In this document: piece by piece, positions 62,401 through 64,000 of the stretch
Layout: each line of letters opens with the position of its first letter
Numbering within the stretch: the first letter of the stretch is position 1
From: Cryptomeria japonica
Taxonomy: Eukaryota > Streptophyta > Pinopsida > Cupressales > Cupressaceae
NCBI RefSeq assembly: GCF_030272615.1
Contig: NC_081406.1
Coordinates: 261,381,386-261,445,385 of the forward strand
Direction: 5' to 3'
Length of the DNA: 64,000 nucleotides
Made by a program: the position numbers and the translations under genes
The notes under the pieces: model-generated
Database searches by the model: none
Told to the model about the DNA's origin: nothing
What the model saw: only the letters and a program-made list of their open reading frames with translations

Positions 62401-64000
62401 CATATGCATTAGAACACCGTATGACCCCTTAGGACACCATATGACCCCTTAAAACATTATATGCTCCTAAGGGGTCATATGGTGTGCTAAGGGGTCATAT
62501 GATGTCGTTAAGGGTCATGTGGGGTCAATGGGTTCATACATGTGTTAGAACACTGTATGACCCTTGAGGATGCCATAGGACCCCTTAGGACATCATATGG
62601 TCCTAAGGGGGCATGCGGTGTGCTAAGGGGTCATATGGTGTAGTTAGGGGTCATGTGGGGTCCTAATGAGACAACACATGTGTTATGGCACCGTATGACC
62701 CCTTATGACACCATACGTCCCCTTAGGGAACAATATGACCCCTTAGAACATGATACGACCCCTTAGGACATCATATGGTCCTAAGGGGTCATACGATGTG
62801 ATAAGGGGTCATGTCAGGTCATTAGGGATCATGTGGGGTCCTAATGGTGTCACAGATGTGTTAAAACACCATATGACCCCTTAGGACGCCATATGACCCA
62901 GGCTTAGGACATCATACAGTCCTAAGGGGTCATATGGTATCGTTAAGGGTCATGTGGGGTTCTAACACGTGTGGCCCCATTAGGACCCCACATGACCCCT
63001 AATGACACTATATGACCTATTCGGACATCATATTCTCATAGTGGGTCATATGTTGTTCTAAGAGGTCATATGGTGTCGTTAGAACACCATATGACCCCTC
63101 AGGACACCATATGACCTAGGAGGACATGATATAGTTGTAAGGGGTCATGGTTTGTTAAGGGGTCATATGGTGTCGTTAGGGGTCTTGTGGATTTCTAATG
63201 ATGCCACGCATGTTAGAACACCATATGACTCATTAGGACACCATACGACCCCTTAGGACATCATACAGCTCTAAGGGGTAATGTGGTATGCTAAGGGGTC
63301 ATATGGTGTCGTTAGGGGTAGTGTGTGGTCCTAATGAGGTTACACATATGTTACAACATCATATGACCCATTAGGATACCATATGATCATTTAGGACATC
63401 ATATGGTCGTAAGGGGTCACATGATGTCGTTAGGGGTCATGTGGGGTCCTAATTGGGCCACACATGTGTTACAACATCATATGACCCCTTTGGACACTAT
63501 ACGACCTCTTTGGACATCATTTGGTCCTAAGAGGTCATGTGGTGTGCTAAGGGGTATGATGGTGTCATTAGGGGTCATGTGGGATTCTAGTGGTGCCACA
63601 CATGTGTTACAACACCATATGACCCCTTAGGACACCATATGACCCCTTAGGACACCATACGACCCCTAAGGACATCATATGGTCCTAAGGGGTCATGTGG
63701 TGTGCTAAGGGATTTTATGGTGTCGTTAGGGATCATGTGGGGTCCTAATGGGGCCACACATGTGTTACGACACCATATGACCCCTTAGGACACCACACGA
63801 CCCCTTAGGACACCGTACGGTCCTAAGGGGTCATGTGGTGTGCTAAGGGGTCTTATCGTGTCGTTAGGGGCCATGTGGGGTCTTAATGGGACCACACGTG
63901 TTACAACACCATATGACCCCTTAGGACACCATATGAGGGGTGGCCCCATTAGGACCCCACATGACCCCTAACGACACCATAAGACCCCTTAGCACACCAC
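56401..64000. repeat. Second 20-bp-type satellite array with higher-order structure
   Basis: Built from the same CTAAGGGGTCATATGGTGTC-type units, both orientations, running past the window end. A super-unit of about 138 bp is marked by TAATGGGGCCACACATGTGT, which recurs roughly every 118-160 bp from about 57,200. A larger period of about 3.1 kb links 57,670 to 60,883, 59,055 to 62,148, 59,621 to 62,723 and 60,085 to 63,184. All protein-like frames (HMMSLGVMWGP and similar) are satellite translations. Confidence 0.93.
56486..56909. mobile_element. Two copies of a ~140-bp insert with GGGAGCA ends
   Basis: Non-satellite segments at 56,486-56,629 and 56,772-56,909 share GAACCTCATNCTTGCTCT, TTTTTGTAA and AATAATGGTTCATCTTGC. 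Each starts near GGGAGCAT and ends near its reverse complement TGCTCCC or TGCCCCC. They look like a miniature inverted-repeat element that landed once and was then copied with the surrounding satellite (spacing ~286 bp). Confidence 0.6.

Noticed and set aside
60329-63630. Pair of similar 74- and 75-codon frames that look like a duplicated gene
   Set aside because: Both are satellite translations and their similarity reflects the ~3.1-kb repeat period.

Overview
This window reads as nuclear DNA from a land plant with a large, repeat-rich genome. A gymnosperm is plausible but not proven. The evidence is one intact intron-containing plant gene, degenerate plant hAT, Copia, Gypsy and L1-type elements, a tRNA-derived SINE, and long microsatellite and satellite blocks. 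There are no bacterial operons, and most open frames longer than 60 codons are low-complexity or satellite translations.

Layout. 1-2,340: two purine-rich microsatellite blocks around about 1.2 kb of unassigned DNA, with a (CT)n(AT)n(AG)n palindromic stretch. 2,350-5,005: LTR-retrotransposon debris with two ~293-bp LTRs in inverted orientation. 5,457-8,864: a decayed hAT element (transposase on the minus strand) with an 80-bp hairpin near its 5' end. 8,900-14,600: AT-rich DNA with a Copia RNase H relic. 14,624-18,988 (minus): the one clear host gene, a nine-exon GRDP-type (DUF1399) glycine-rich domain protein of 844 codons, with one GC-AG intron. 20,300-28,000: AT-rich DNA with two more hAT remnants. 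28,000-29,500: an L1-like ORF1 relic (DUF4283 plus CCHC knuckle).

29,775-38,472 is a symmetrical structure. Two inverted arms of about 2 kb share the same ends and the same order of parts: GGGTA-type terminus, TTTGGCG palindrome block, CT/GA-rich block. They enclose a ~4.4-kb array of a 20-bp satellite unit present in both orientations. I read it as one foldback-like transposon. A third copy of its terminus lies at 38,613, next to an unknown multi-exon gene (about 38,870-41,404) whose stop codons are mostly what C-to-T decay of CAA/CAG or G-to-A decay of TGG would leave.

42,777-44,190 is a four-copy ~355-bp tandem repeat. 44,690-47,856 (minus) is a decayed protein gene with DFVDNY and SDNCTSQFKN motifs, probably a DDE-type transposase of uncertain superfamily. 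It is interrupted by a SINE with target-site duplications. 48,149-55,943 is a full-length LTR element (5-bp TSD, ~1.2-kb LTRs) carrying only gag and protease, so it is non-autonomous (TR-GAG type). 56,096-56,400 is purine-rich and leads into a second satellite array (56,400 to the window end) built from the same 20-bp unit in nested periods of about 138 bp and about 3.1 kb.

Apart from the GRDP-like gene, nothing here can be supported as an intact host gene. Boundaries, identities and repeat periods were read by eye.
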